Assembly: GCF_029962835.1 (NCBI RefSeq)
Contig: NC_080589.1
Coordinates: forward strand, 20,605,586 to 20,669,585
DNA: 64,000 nucleotides
Source: Magnolia sinica
Lineage: Eukaryota; Streptophyta; Magnoliopsida; Magnoliales; Magnoliaceae
Direction of reading: 5' to 3'
Part shown: positions 50,146-61,476 of the stretch, piece by piece
Numbering within the stretch: position 1 is the first letter of the stretch
Layout of the letters: every line of letters begins with the position of its first letter
Translations under genes and position numbers: made by a program
Notes under the pieces: model-generated
Database searches by the model: none
What the model was told of the DNA's origin: nothing
The model's input: only the letters and a program-made list of their open reading frames with translations

Positions 50146-51800
50146 TCCCATGACCTAATTGTGCTAAAATTTTGTATATATAGGCCTAATAGTTTGTTGA
50201 TCTAGACCATTGGACTTATTCCCCATCATGGACGGATCATACCCAATTTCGCAATTAGTTGATTTGAGCATTTTGGATGATCCAATATTTAATGTGGACT
50301 TTCCATTCATTCAATACAATAATGGACAATGCTCTTGAAAAAATCACAATGATTAGATCATGCAAAGAAATGCCTAATATATTAGGCAATGATTAACAAA
50401 ATAGCTAGTAGAAATTTACTAGTTAAATTAACTAAGTGGAAAAAATTAATAATTATTGATTTTTGTAGCTATATGTGGATATTTTAAAACCATTTTCATT
50501 TATATGATTGAAATAAGAAAATACCAACATAACTTCTTGTTTTTTTTTTAAAAAAAAAGTTTAAAATAAATAAATAAAACAACATTACCCGCGAAGATTT
50601 CAATCTCCTCATATTGTTTGAGATAAGAGTTTTGGATTGCATGGGTGTGGGGATGCCGTTGATATGGTTGTAAGAGCACATGATGTTATTAATGTCTCCT
50701 TACTTCACACACATCTCGTCTCCGTACTTCACACACATCTCGAATGGACGGAAGAACGTTTCCACCATGTCTTGCTCAGTCACCTTCAAAAAAATTATTT
50801 AAAAGATACATTTGTGGTAAAGATCCAGGACATTAATCAGGGATACCACATCATGAACTTGCCCAGGCCAAGTTTGCTCATCAGTAGGCCACATTGAATT
50901 ATTGTCATACAAACGTGGTTTTGGGACAACACAACCATTAGCTTAATCCAAAACCGTTGTGTGCCCGCCTCAAGAAACAGTGTTGATAGAACATCCACTG
51001 TTGTGTGCCCCAAGAAACAATGTTGATGGAACATCCACCAAGATTTGGGATATCCTTTAACATCCTAAAAGATCCCACTTAAGATCTTTAGAGGATAATA
51101 TCGGATCCCGACGATCTTGAGAACCACTCATCTCACAGACATCCCAAATTACAGCCAACATATCAGGCGAGAGTCCTCCTGAAATTGTATTCTGGTTCTC
51201 TTATAAATATATAGGTACCTCCCACTATCCAAGATACGTTCACTGAGAAACCCTAAATACTTGACTAATATTTCTTTTTTGGAGATCCTACCATACTCTA
51301 TAAAACCTCGATACTGACTTAGGCATCGATGAGTCCCCTGTATTGGCCACGGTCTGCTGAAAAACAGCACCAACACATTTCATGTACTCCCATCCAAACA
51401 CAACTAGTAAGTCATTTATTCCCAATTCATTTACCTCCATTTTCATTTTCCATTTAACTTCATTTATAGGCTATCGTATGTGCCCTATATTTGATTTGCA
51501 ACTAAGTACTTTTATCTTTTTAATTTTTTGATGCAAGTAGACTCCTCGTTCTTCTTCTCTTTGTGGAGCCATCAAGGAGCATATAAGTAGGTATACTGTA
51601 TAACTGAGTTGTTGCAAGGCCATTGCAATGGCATTGTAAAATCCATATCACACATGTTTGCTGGTTAATGTCATGATATGAGACGAAAAATCTCGAGTAG
51701 GATATAACACTAGGAAATGTACAATCACCTGCCATTGCAACCAATTACATACATCTGGACGAGCCCCATGGTAAGGGCCATCACTACCCAATTCGAGTCC
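50146..51800. other. AT-rich DNA inside C2, no gene recognised
   Basis: There is a short repeat of 'cttcacacacatctcg' at about 50704-50735 and a local duplication of 'agaaac(a/c)(g/a)tgttgat(a/g)gaacatccac' at 50975-51045. Short frames match nothing I know. Confidence 0.5.
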
Positions 51801-52600
51801 CAGATCAAGCTGATGTTTGTGTTTAATCCATGCTATCCATTTATTTTTAAAGATCATCTTATGACATGAGACAAAAAATGAGGCATGTACGAATTTGAAA
51901 TGGACCACGTTACAAGAAATAGTGTTAAATGAGCGTCAGCCATTTAAAACATTCTAGGGCCCATAAAAGTTTTGGATCAAGATGATTTTTGTTTTTCCCC
52001 TTCATCTAGGCCCGTATGACCTAATAAACAAATTGGAAGCCAAATAAACAGTACAGTGGGCCTTATGAGGATTTTAATGATGGATATCCAATCACTATTG
52101 TTTTCATGTGGTGTGGTCCACCTGATATTTATATACCTCTCATTTTTGAGCCCCACCTATGTTTTAACTCCACACCTTCCATCCATTTGGAGAGATCATT
52201 TTAGAGCAATATCCATAGTTAAATCCAGAGCTCCAGTGGACCCCAGCACAGAAAACAGTGGAGACAGTGACACCCACCGTTAAAAACTTCTAAAGGCCAC
52301 CAAAGTTTTAGATCAAGCTGATATTTGTATTTTACCTTATTTCATGTCTTTTTTAACTTTTGAACAGGTTGGATTTCAAATAAAAATTATGGTGGGCCTT
52401 AGGATAGTTTCAATGGTGGGAATCACTCTCTCCAGTGTTTTCTATGGTGAGGTCCACTACATGTTTTTATCTGCCTCATTCTTTGGGTCACGCTCTAAAA
52501 TAATATCTCAAAATAGATGGACGGTGTAGATACAACACATACATCATAGTGGGCCCCACAGAAATTGGTGACGTCACTTCAGTAGCCAACTCGCTACTCA
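51800..52600. mobile_element. two adjacent MITE-type elements
   Basis: The first (51800-52140) carries the MITE copy 1 interior ('gttttggatcaagatgattttt', 'cagtacagtgggccttatgagga'). The second (about 52140-52600) begins with a 'ccccacctatg...ccacaccttccatcc' half and ends with an inverted 'ggacggtgtagatacaacacatacatcatagtggg' half, so it is palindromic overall. Confidence 0.7.
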
Positions 52601-52611
52601 AACCTGTATCT

Positions 52612-52815
52612 AATCCGCGTCCGGCGTCCAGCGTCCAGCCCCCCCCCCCCCCCCCTCTCTCTCTCTAACTAATCCGCGGTCCCCTCTCCTCTCTCTCTCG
52701 CCCTAATCCTCTCTCTCTCTCTCTCTCTCTCAACCTGTCAGTAGCTAGACCCTGCCCACGCACGCCCTCGCTCTCTCTCTCTGAAGCTCGGTTGACAGGG
52801 ATTTGTCGAACGTGG

Positions 52816-52852
<37 letters not shown>

Positions 52853-52855
52853 GCC
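52612..52855. repeat. C-run and CT microsatellites, possible CT-rich leader
   Basis: 'gtccggcgtccagcgtccag' is followed by a run of about 16 C (52638-52655) and several CT runs (to 52850). A CT-rich stretch with 'gccctaatcc' upstream of plus-strand exons could be the leader of a captured gene, but there is no proof. Confidence 0.6.
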
Positions 52856-53719
52856 GATTTAGGAATTTGGGGATTTATTAATTTATGGATTTTTGATTTG
52901 ATGAGGACCCTCATTTCGGGATTTGGGGATTTTAGGGCTTACAGATTTGAATGTGGACCCCGAATTGGGGTTTTTCTGATTTTACAAATTAGGGATTTGA
53001 GGATTTTGGGGATCTGAGGATCCAACCAGAATTAGGGATTTCTGATTTTACAAATTATGTGGTGTAGTCTTCTTGAGCATATGTGATTTGAATAGTGGTT
53101 GCAATTTCTTCAATCTTAGATCCATTTCGTGATGTTTCTCTTCAGATTTGCATATGTGATTTGAATAGTGGTTGGAATTTCTTTCATTTTTAGTTTGTTT
53201 TTACTTGAATTTTGTTGAGATGGCTAGCATTGGATTCTCAATTGAATAAACTTCCCTGGATTTGTTGATTTGATTGGGTTTTCACTTTTGATTCGTGGAG
53301 CCCACACCCGGACCTTTGCTTTGAATATGGACTACTCCTTTCATCAATTTCTTACTGAATTTAATCCCTTAAATGTTTTACTGTGTTGTCCGTATTTGAC
53401 CCTTAATTCTTGATATCATCTGGAGTGTTTTTATTACTAGAAAACTATAAGTATGGAATGATTTTTGTATTGAATAAAATTTTCTTACTTGTTAGATACA
53501 TAGATTTTAATTGTTGGTGCATATTTTTGTACTACTCTACCCAACCAATGTTTTTACATTCTTGTTGGAATAATTCCTTGTTGTCTATCATTTATCTTTC
53601 AATGATTCATTCGCCAAATTTGGTGGATTACTCTTATTTTATGGTGCAGATATTGAACTGGATTAATTCTACTGTTAACTATCAGTGCTAGTTTCAAGAT
53701 AATTGGTAGAAAGTGCCCT

Positions 53720-54262
53720 TTGATTTTGAATTTTACATTGTTGTTTATAACTGTCATCATGAGGGCTTTTCAAGGACTCCGACGATGTTTGTATCTATTA
53801 TCTTTATATGCCAAGTTGAATCTCCTGTCATCAGCAAGTAATCATGCAAGAACATTATGTCCTCAATGCATGATGAAATCAATTTCAATCAGCATACCTG
53901 AGACTGGAGGTTTGCTAACCCCTCATGTATCCTCCACTAGTCCACATGCACCTCTATTTGGGGCTCCACATGCCAACCTGGCAAATGTTATCTATGTATC
54001 ACGTGTGAACCAGTGTAGATCATCTAGCCAGAAACTCAAGCTATTCAACTGTCAGGTCAGCTGCACGGGAATAGGCAGATTTGGTGGCCTTGAAAATGAC
54101 TGTCCAATGTTTTTGTTCATTTGTGGCTGGCCTGAGTGGTTTTCTGGACTGGCTTTTGGCTGGATAATCTACACCGTTTTCCACCTGATACGTGGCCTGG
54201 ATGTCATATGCACGTGCCCAGTTAGCATGCATAGCCACATGTGGAGGTGCCTGTGGGGCTAG
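53720..54262 (+). CDS. hypothetical open frame, 180 codons
   Basis: This is the longest uninterrupted plus-strand frame in C2, with an inner ATG at 53759 (MRAFQGLRRCLYLLSLYAKL). The translation is Ser/Cys/His-rich in the middle and hydrophobic near the end (FSGLAFGWIIYTVFHLI). I recognise no family, and codon use gives no strong hint of selection. It lies between the CT-rich leader and the LanC-like exons on the same strand, so it could be part of a captured transcript. A chance frame is at least as likely. Confidence 0.2.
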   Translation: MILNFTLLFITVIMRAFQGLRRCLYLLSLYAKLNLLSSASNHARTLCPQCMMKSISISIPETGGLLTPHVSSTSPHAPLFGAPHANLANVIYVSRVNQCRSSSQKLKLFNCQVSCTGIGRFGGLENDCPMFLFICGWPEWFSGLAFGWIIYTVFHLIRGLDVICTCPVSMHSHMWRCLWG

Positions 54263-56444
54263 AACCTCAAAGTAGTGAGCAAACATCTCTTTATCTACTG
54301 AAACTTAATGTTTTACTGCTATGAATTTGTTCCGCTTCATTTTATGGGTTTTGTATTTGGAATGTGCTGAGATAATGTTACTGGATTAATTATAATCTGG
54401 GTATTTTTCATTTTCTGTTGTTTTTATGGGTCTTTTGTTGTTTTTATGGGTATATATGGTCCATTTAAGCAACGCCACTGGATGATTGTTTCGGATTTCA
54501 TACACATTTACCACATTTAGAAATGGTGACTTTGATACAAAAAAAGAAAAAAAAAAGAAAGAAAAGAGAAGAAAACAAAAGAAAGGTAACTAGTAAACTA
54601 CGTCAAGTGTTCTAGGTTTTATCTTTCTCCAGCAGTTGTTTCATGAGAAACCCTTGTTTGGATTCTCATGTTGATGGCCACAAAAATCGGATATGGATAA
54701 TTTCTGATCTGGGTGTTTCATTTCGAAACTTTTCCATGGGGTACTCTTGAAAGTGTGCATGGGGGTGTAAGAGTGCGTGTGTTCTCACATTTCAAAAAAG
54801 AAAAGAAAAAAGGAACCATTAATCAGTTTAGCTTGTGTTTGGCTTAGCCTCTGAGAACATTAATATGTGATTTTGGATTTCTACTCTTACACTATTAGTA
54901 GAAAATCCAAAAACAGTTAAATAATATTCATGTGGATTTGAAAGAAGTCTTTTGTTTTTTCCTAATACAACACAAAACATCCCCATTTTGTGATTTTTGG
55001 AAATCTACTAAGAGTAGAAATTCCAAAATCACAAATTAGTATAGCCACAAGTGCAGCTTTTCACTCAATTTTAAATGATGAAAATGTGTCCTATTATTAT
55101 AATGAGGACAGAGCCCACAAAATGCAGTTATGTTTCTTTTGACTCCAACTGAGTGTAAGGTGGTTTCAACATGGAGATCATTTGAATGCACAATTCAATT
55201 GAACTGTGTTTGGCTCAGCCCATTAGAAGAATAATTTATTTTGTTCGGATTTAAATACAGGCTTATGGACAAAAAAAAAGCTCTCAATTTAAATACAGGC
55301 TTATGGATCATTTTGATGGCATGAGAATGTTCAGATTTGCTTACATTGCAGTTTTAGAAAGAAAAAACTTACCAACAGAATGTGGCTTAATTGGTATGCC
55401 AGCAATTTATTTTGTTCAAGGAGGAGGTTATTCCAATAGAGTGTTATTGTTCAAGAATGAGGCTCCGCCGTCCTGTCCAGTAGAGGCAAAGGAACTTTAT
55501 TAAACCATTTTGGTTTGTACTTGAAAAGCAAGCTGCTTTTATTCTTGTCATGGATGATTTGTTTGGATGCACATAGTTGATTGCAAGAATATAATGTTAT
55601 TACAAAAATCTCGTCTCTTGATTGAGCTGAATATTTACTTTCATTTCTTGTGTGTGTGGAAAGCATTTGATATATGGGTGTTCAGTTGAACATAATTGCA
55701 ATAATTCAATCTGTTGGGTCACCCATGTAATCGAAAATTACAGTGAGTCTACGACTCTAAATTGCAATAATTGCATTCTTCGGTCATAGCATTCACTTCT
55801 AATTCCATCCTTCGTTGCCTTGCCATTCATCTATCTCAACATCCTTGTTTAGCTACACATTATATAAACATTTTGTTGTCTAACATTCTGTTCTATAAAA
55901 GCATGGCTGATCTGACAGTTGTCCTATAAAATCTCCCCTTCATTTTGATTGGTATGCAGGGATCGCATAAACTTCTGAAGCTCATCTCTCTTTCATCTAC
56001 CTTCTCTAATTCAATGAGCAACATTCTTCTCAATCTCTCTGTCGTCATGAATTATTGACCCGAGATGTCAGAAATGGTCATTTTGGGTTACCTTGTGGCA
56101 ATCAATCTTAATTAATTCCTCACTTTGCACTCATATCATTACTAAAATTGCTAAAATTGCATTCCACAAACTCTATTTTTATCCCATCATTTTTGAAACT
56201 TTAGATTCTGAAACATCCCTCCATATTTCCAACTTTTAGGCATATATAGGACAAATTAGGATGGCACATTAAAATACCCATATTGATGCCTGCAGGCTTA
56301 GTGACCCTCTTATTTAGATGGTCACATTTTCGTTGAATGCAGACATAAAAAGCTTGAGATTGGTTCGTGCTGAAAAATGGATTCACTTTCAAGGCTTGGT
56401 GACTTTTGCCTTTACATCATTCCCATTACCTATTTATTTTTCAG
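54263..56444. other. AT-rich, intron-like DNA; no firm exon
   Basis: One stretch (55303-55503) has an open frame with LPTECGLIGMPAIYFVQGGG that I cannot place. At 55961, after 'ggtatgcag', the frame reads SHKLLKLISLSSTFSNS. This faintly resembles the 'DSLxxLLSLPYxxFS' exon that precedes the LanC-like exon at 56445, but the match is too weak to annotate as such. Confidence 0.4.
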
Positions 56445-57391
56445 ATTGTGAAGGAGACTTGGGTACGGGCTGGACGGTGTGTTAGGGATTTCACTCTCTA
56501 CACTGGCTCCCTTGGGACAGCATTCTTACTTTTCAAAGCATATGAAGTCACCAAGAACAAGAATGATCTCAATCTCTGCATTGAAATTGTGAGGGCTTGT
56601 GATACTGCTTCACGAGAATCAAGGTACTTGTGTGAATCTTTTTCTTAGTTAATTTCGTATATCTTTCACCTATCTTACTCGATTGATGTGAATCTTTGCA
56701 TAGGTACAATATCCAGGCTATCTCTAAAATGATTCTGAAGAATGTTTAGTATGAGAAATCATTGAAAAACTCTGCATTGATCTTTCAAAATAAAATAAAA
56801 AATATGCATTGCCTGGGTGACTATATGGTGTAATAACAAACGATCTTGGGATATGCTGTGGATTGTGCGTGAAAGGAGCCTCTAGAAGGAGCATTTTGTT
56901 TTAAGGTGGACCTTGACGGGTATTGCACTATTATCATCATGCTGCTTACTGTGTGCATCTTTGTATATGCAGACATGTGACATTCATCTGTGGTCAGGCT
57001 GGTGTGTGCGCCCTTAGTGCCGTGGCTGCAAAGAACGCTGGGGATCATGCACTGCTCAACCACTACCTATCCCAGTTCAAAGCGGTAATGCTTTGAAAAT
57101 TTGTTGGCTAGAAAGTTAGTAATGGTTGTCTTCTTGAGCCGAAAAAGATATTTATGCGGTAGTAAACCATTGTTTCTTTGTTTGGAATTCTAAATGCTTA
57201 TTGGTTACCCTTGTAACTCGTGTACTATCCATTTATTGTTCCTCGTCAGGTGTACTACCTCATTTGGCCATCACTTCTCTTGGGGGTTTCTGGACTGTGT
57301 ATGAATTGCCACTTCATAGGGTATGGTCGTGAAGGAAATCATCAAGGATGGAATACGATTAGCCAACAAGGGTAGTTGCCCATTGATGTAC
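56445..57391 (+). pseudogene. LanC-like protein (GCR2/GCL family), three exons with an internal gap
   Basis: Exon a, 56445-56623 (acceptor TTTTTCAG, donor GTACTT), reads IVKETWVRAGRCVRDFTLYT, then GSLGTAFLLFKAYEVT and ACDTASRES. Exon b, 56973-57084 (acceptor TATGCAG), completes the split Arg codon and reads HVTFICGQAGVCALSAVAAK, ending QFKA at donor GTAATG. Exon c, 57320-57391, reads GMVVKEIIKDGIRLANKG and SCPLMY. These match consecutive parts of plant LanC-like proteins (about 400 residues, GCR2/GCL1/GCL2), homologues of bacterial lanthionine cyclases once proposed as abscisic-acid receptors. The segment between b and c in the family ('..LPYELLYGRAGFLWACLFLNKHIG..') is missing, although b and c are only 235 bp apart. 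The zinc-binding His/Cys region and the C-terminus are also absent. Reading frames within exons are clean. It is a captured, internally deleted fragment in C2. Confidence 0.85.
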
Positions 57392-58728
57392 GTAGCATTT
57401 ATTTCTGTCCAATAAAGTCAATTCATCATAATCCTTTGGTTTGTTTTTCTGAATCTTCATCCGTCTCATCAATGCCTCTTCTATTTATATTCCTTTTTTT
57501 AATAAAAAAAAATTAATTTTTCTGTCCTTGGTATTTATTTAATTTCTTTTCTATGGAATTTTTTGATGTTGGTTTTCTTTTCTTCTCTTTTCCATCTTTG
57601 TGTCTATATTTCTCAGTTTATCTTATATGGAGGCTTTCTGAAACATATGTTGAGTTGCTGGAAATCCTTGCACTTTGATCAATGGTCTCCATTTAGGAGA
57701 ATATACAATGGAATTTCAGAAAAAAAAAAAAAAAACAGGGAAAAATATTGGATGGCTAGGGACTTTAAAATTTCAAGAATTTTAGTGTCCCCCATCCATG
57801 GTGTGGCCCATCAGACCAATGGTCTGGAGAACTTGGACCATAAGCCCCCATAGTAAGGAATGGCTGCATCGGAAGACTTTTCATGTCCTGATGCATCCAG
57901 AAACAATTCAGTAAAGGCTGTTTTTAAAAAGTTTGGTTTCTGGACGCATTTCTTATGAACTGGTTCCATTTTAGAATCTCTACCATGTATCATGAGAAGT
58001 AGGGAAAAAAATTTGCATGCAATTAGTTTCTCAAATTGCTTAAGCTATGCATTATTGAAGGACATGGAAGGGTTACAAACCAAAATAAAGAGCACTTGGG
58101 TAATTACGAGGTGGAGCCATTACTTGGAAAGCTACTACTTTTTACGAGCTGGATGCTGTGATAATTCAGAACCATTTAAAAAAAAGAAAAAAGAAACAAA
58201 AAATGGTGGTGACTCTTCAACCATACACATGACAGTTTCAAGGTAATCCAGAGTGTTCAAATCTCTGAACCACATAACCAAAAGTTATACTAAGAATATC
58301 ACTGTAACCATCTTTTTGCCCTTGGAATTTGGACCATTCACCAATTTACTTTTAACCCTCCATTTGGCATCCATCAATTGGATGGTTAAGATTTCTTGAT
58401 CAGGGTGATTTTAGAGAGATGATCCATACACAACATTTCTTACGGGATGGTATGGATAGATGCACATGAATGCCACGTGTGAGGATGAGTCACCACCAAT
58501 TCAAAATGGAGGTCAACCATCACAGTAGTCCACTTCTTATAGCCACTTTTCTGCCCTGTTATCTCACTTCTTCAAACTGCTTCCTCTAAGGCAGAAGCTA
58601 ATGTCCACTGCTACTACATTAAGTGCAAAAGCGCACCATGCCACTGTATTTTCAACCGTTCTGCATTCCTATTAATTTTAACACATGCAACCTTACCGGT
58701 ACTGGAAGAACACATGCTATCATTTTAC
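57392..58728. other. no exon of LanC-like or NUP205 genes found
   Basis: I looked for the 'EWHGKRYWGAAHG' exon of LanC-like genes (plus) and for the 3' exons of NUP205 (minus) and saw neither. The stretch contains poly-A tracts (57720-57735) and intron-like AT-rich DNA. Confidence 0.5.
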
Positions 58729-59632
58729 CTGTAAGCCATGCAGAATCTCAGGCATGGGAAGCTCAGGAAAATGCGCAAGATCAATGAATCCCACCTCCTC
58801 TGCCCTTTTAGCTGCTGCCATAGCTTGCAGACACAAACTTCAAAAGAAGAAAAGCAATTCTGTAGATCTGTATAGCAACAGAATCAGTGAAGTATGTTCT
58901 ATGGATTGAATCAGCTCTTCCATTTGCTCGATCCTTGATTGGGAGAGACAGGGCCATGCTTGAAACTGAAGAGATGGGAGCTTCAGACCCACAACCAAGA
59001 GCAGAAAGAATAAACCAACCATGTTTGCTGTCAATGGATGGTGGTCTTCCATTAGATTCGACCTCCTCTTTTAATATCGGAGGACATAAGAGAGGTGCAG
59101 TCCTACGTGGAGATTCTCCAATGCGATGAGGTCCCTTGCTTATAAAAGCTAAAAGATGAATACTTCTCTCTCTTAGTTGTGAATCCATTTCTTTCATGGC
59201 TTTACTCCATGAGTGCTGATGTTTCACGAGCATGCAGATAAGCATGAGGGTGTTCTCTGTTTCTCTCAGTGCTGTTAGAGAGGTTAGTACCCTCTGAGTT
59301 CGGGCTCTCTTCTTGCTATGATCGTCAGTCGGGACGTCTGGTGCGGAAAGATAGAATAATATCAAATACGATTTCTCGAAAAAGTAAGGAATCATGCTCT
59401 CCACAATATCGATACAAGATGGATCATCCCCCAAAGAGCAAATCATAGCGCTGACAATAGCCAGTCCTAGTCCCCAAATGTTATGAGGGTTTTCTTCTTT
59501 GTCACTTTCTTCTTGACCATTTGGAAAAGGCTTGTCATCCAATAAGAGAGCAAACAACACCTTTAGAGATGAAAACAGATTGATGGTTTGAAGCATCTCA
59601 ACACCTCCTCTGATGCATGCATGGATGCTGGT
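58729..59632 (-). pseudogene. nucleoporin NUP205, single internal exon with frameshift
   Basis: The minus strand from about 59632 reads RGGVEMLQTINLFSSLKVLF, ALLLDDKPFPNGQEESDKEE, NPHNIWGLGLAIVSAMI, then SWSKAMKEMDSQLRERSIHL, LLCPPILKEE and IQIYRIAFLLLKF. This is a C-terminal-half exon of plant NUP205 (about 1,850 residues), a scaffold subunit of the inner ring of the nuclear pore. After LLKF the frame is lost near 58837. In another frame the expected LCLQAMAAAKRAEEVGF, IDLAHFPELPMPEILHGLQ follows and reaches a proper donor (CAG|GTAAAA at 58729). The observed frame instead adds VSASYGSS and stops at 58808. The exon is about 900 bp, well conserved apart from this lesion of one inserted or two deleted bases. 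No neighbouring NUP205 exon was found. It is a captured exon within C2, antisense to the LanC-like cargo. Confidence 0.9.
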
Positions 59633-60060
59633 CTATGCACATCCACCTGTCTTGGCTTTGATACACATACTCATGGGCAGTATAGGTGCATGCTGGATGA
59701 CTTGGATTAGTTGGACTTGGATGGTTAGTCATATTTACTTGTGTTTGTGCTTGTTGCTTGATTCAATTTGTTTTGTTTTCCAAGTTAGTGAACTTTATTT
59801 TCTCAATAGAAGTTATAAGTTGTTGAGTATCTTTGGTTTTATGATTTTACTTGTATATTCTTGTATTGATTGCTCAAGCATAACGATAAGTTGTTGAGAA
59901 ATTTGTTTAAAAATTTTTTATAGTATATATCTGTGGGTTTAGATGGATGTGAATGTGAATGTGAATATGATGAAATATATTAGATAACAGGTGCATATCA
60001 GGAAGAATATGAAGAGCTATATTGTAATAGGTGAAGAAAAAGAGCAAGAGTTTAATATTA
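59633..60060. other. C2 right interior: AT-rich plus conserved CACTA segment
   Basis: The interval 59935-60035 ('gatggatgtgaatgtgaatg...gatgaaatatatta', 'catatcagga') matches C1 at 30310-30420. The remainder has no features. Confidence 0.7.
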
Positions 60061-60064
60061 TCCA

Positions 60065-61147
60065 CGTTTTTTACCTACGAAACATCTCGTAGGCAGGCAA
60101 AGGATTGATATTTTTACCTACGCAACATTTCGTAGGTGAAAGTGTCCTATACATTTTTTAGCTACGAAAATAGTCGTAGGTAAAAAGCTTAGCTCAGTTA
60201 AAAATTATACTTATACCTACGAAACATTTCGCAAGTAAAAGCCTCATGTACGTTTTTAACCTACGAAAGGTTCCTACAAAAATGGCCGTAGGTAAACGCT
60301 TCAAGTTAAAAATAATATTTTCAGCTACACACCAATTCGTAGGTAAAAGTGTCTTACATGTTTTTTAGCTACGAAAATAGTCGTAGGTAAAAATCTCATA
60401 TGAGTTAAAAATTAGTATAGAAAATTTATATTTTTACCTACGAAAACTTTCGTAGTTAAAGGTCTTAGGTAACTCTAAATTAAATATTCTATTTTTACCT
60501 ACGAAACATTTCGTAGGTAACGGTCCCAAACAGTTTTTTACCTACGAAAATAGTTGTAGGTAAAACTTGAAATGAAAAATTATATTTATACCTACGGAAA
60601 GTTTCGTAGGTAAAAGTCAAGTAATCTCTTCAATTTTAGGTTTTTCAAAAAATCAAAATACTACTTACCTATGAAAATTGTCATCGGTAAAGATGACTTT
60701 CTACGAACTTCTATGTCGTAGGTAAAAGAAAACTTTTCGATTTTTTATTTTTTCAAAAATGCAAAACACCCCTTACCTATAATATGGTTGGTTGGTGAAA
60801 ATGACTTTTACCTACGAAACTATATTTTGTAGGTAAAAGTAAACTTTTCGATTTTTTATTTTTTCAAAAATTTCAAACACCCATTACCTACGAAAGTGTT
60901 TGTAAGTAAAGATGACTTTTACCTACGTAATCTAATGTCGTAGGTAAAAGTAAATTTTCAAGTCAAAACACCCTTTACAGCCTTCACCTACGAAAATTTT
61001 CGTAGGTAAAGATGACTTTTGCCTACGAAATTATATTTTGTCGGTAAAAGTTTACTTTTACTTACGAAAAAGATTTTCGTCGGTAAAAGTCATCTTTACC
61101 TACGAAAATTATTTTCGTAGGTAAAAGTTTCGTCGGTAAAAACCATA
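60065..61147. repeat. CACTA C2 right subterminal palindrome array
   Basis: Around twenty 'ttacctacgaaa..tttcgtaggtaaa' units with 'tttttcaaaaat' spacers, some of the 'cgtcggtaaaa' type near the end. It is longer than the left array. Confidence 0.93.
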
Positions 61148-61185
61148 TTTCTTGTAGTGAAAGAAGAATACATCAGTTGAATGCT

Positions 61186-61193
61186 TATAAAAG
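61186..61193 (+). promoter_or_regulatory. TATA box of the peroxidase gene
   Basis: TATAAAAG lies 80 bp upstream of the peroxidase ATG and only 27 bp downstream of the C2 terminus. All sequence further upstream that could hold enhancers has been replaced by transposon DNA. Confidence 0.7.
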
Positions 61194-61476
61194 AGGCAGC
61201 ATCTCTGCAGCTGTATGGCAATGGCGTTTTGACACTCCAAAATTACAAAACCCTTGTTTCTGTGGGAAGAAGATGAAAGCCAGCTTCCTTATCTTTCTGG
61301 TCTGTTTTGGAGCTCTTGTTGTTTGTAATGAAGGTGATCTGCAGAAGAACTTCTACAAGAAGTGCTGTCCTCTTGCTGAGACTATCGTGAGTAACATCAC
61401 GCAGCAGCACGTCGCTGCCAACTCGGCGTTGCCGGCGAAGCTCTTGAGGCTGCATTTCCATGATTGCTTTGTTAGG

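Larger units (their letters stand above)
42418..61159. mobile_element. non-autonomous CACTA (En/Spm-type) element C2 carrying host gene fragments
   Basis: It has perfect terminal repeats: CACTACAAGAAA at 42418-42429 and TTTCTTGTAGTG at 61148-61159. Flanking triplets are CAA (42415-42417) and AAA (61160-61162), a near-match to the 3 bp duplication these elements make. Both ends have arrays of CCTACGAAAATTTTCGTAGG palindromes. A conserved inner segment appears in inverted orientation at the two ends (43290-43385 and 59935-60035). No transposase was recognised. Cargo on the minus strand: nucleolin-like exon, an unidentified gene and a NUP205 exon. Cargo on the plus strand: LanC-like exons. Confidence 0.85.

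Noticed and set aside
53720-54262. 180-codon frame as the N-terminus of the LanC-like gene
   Set aside because: It shows none of the family's N-terminal residues and lies 2.2 kb upstream without matching splice phases.
61177-61272. Upstream in-frame ATG of the peroxidase
   Set aside because: It precedes the TATA box at 61186, so it would not be in the transcript. The 61273 start gives a normal signal peptide.
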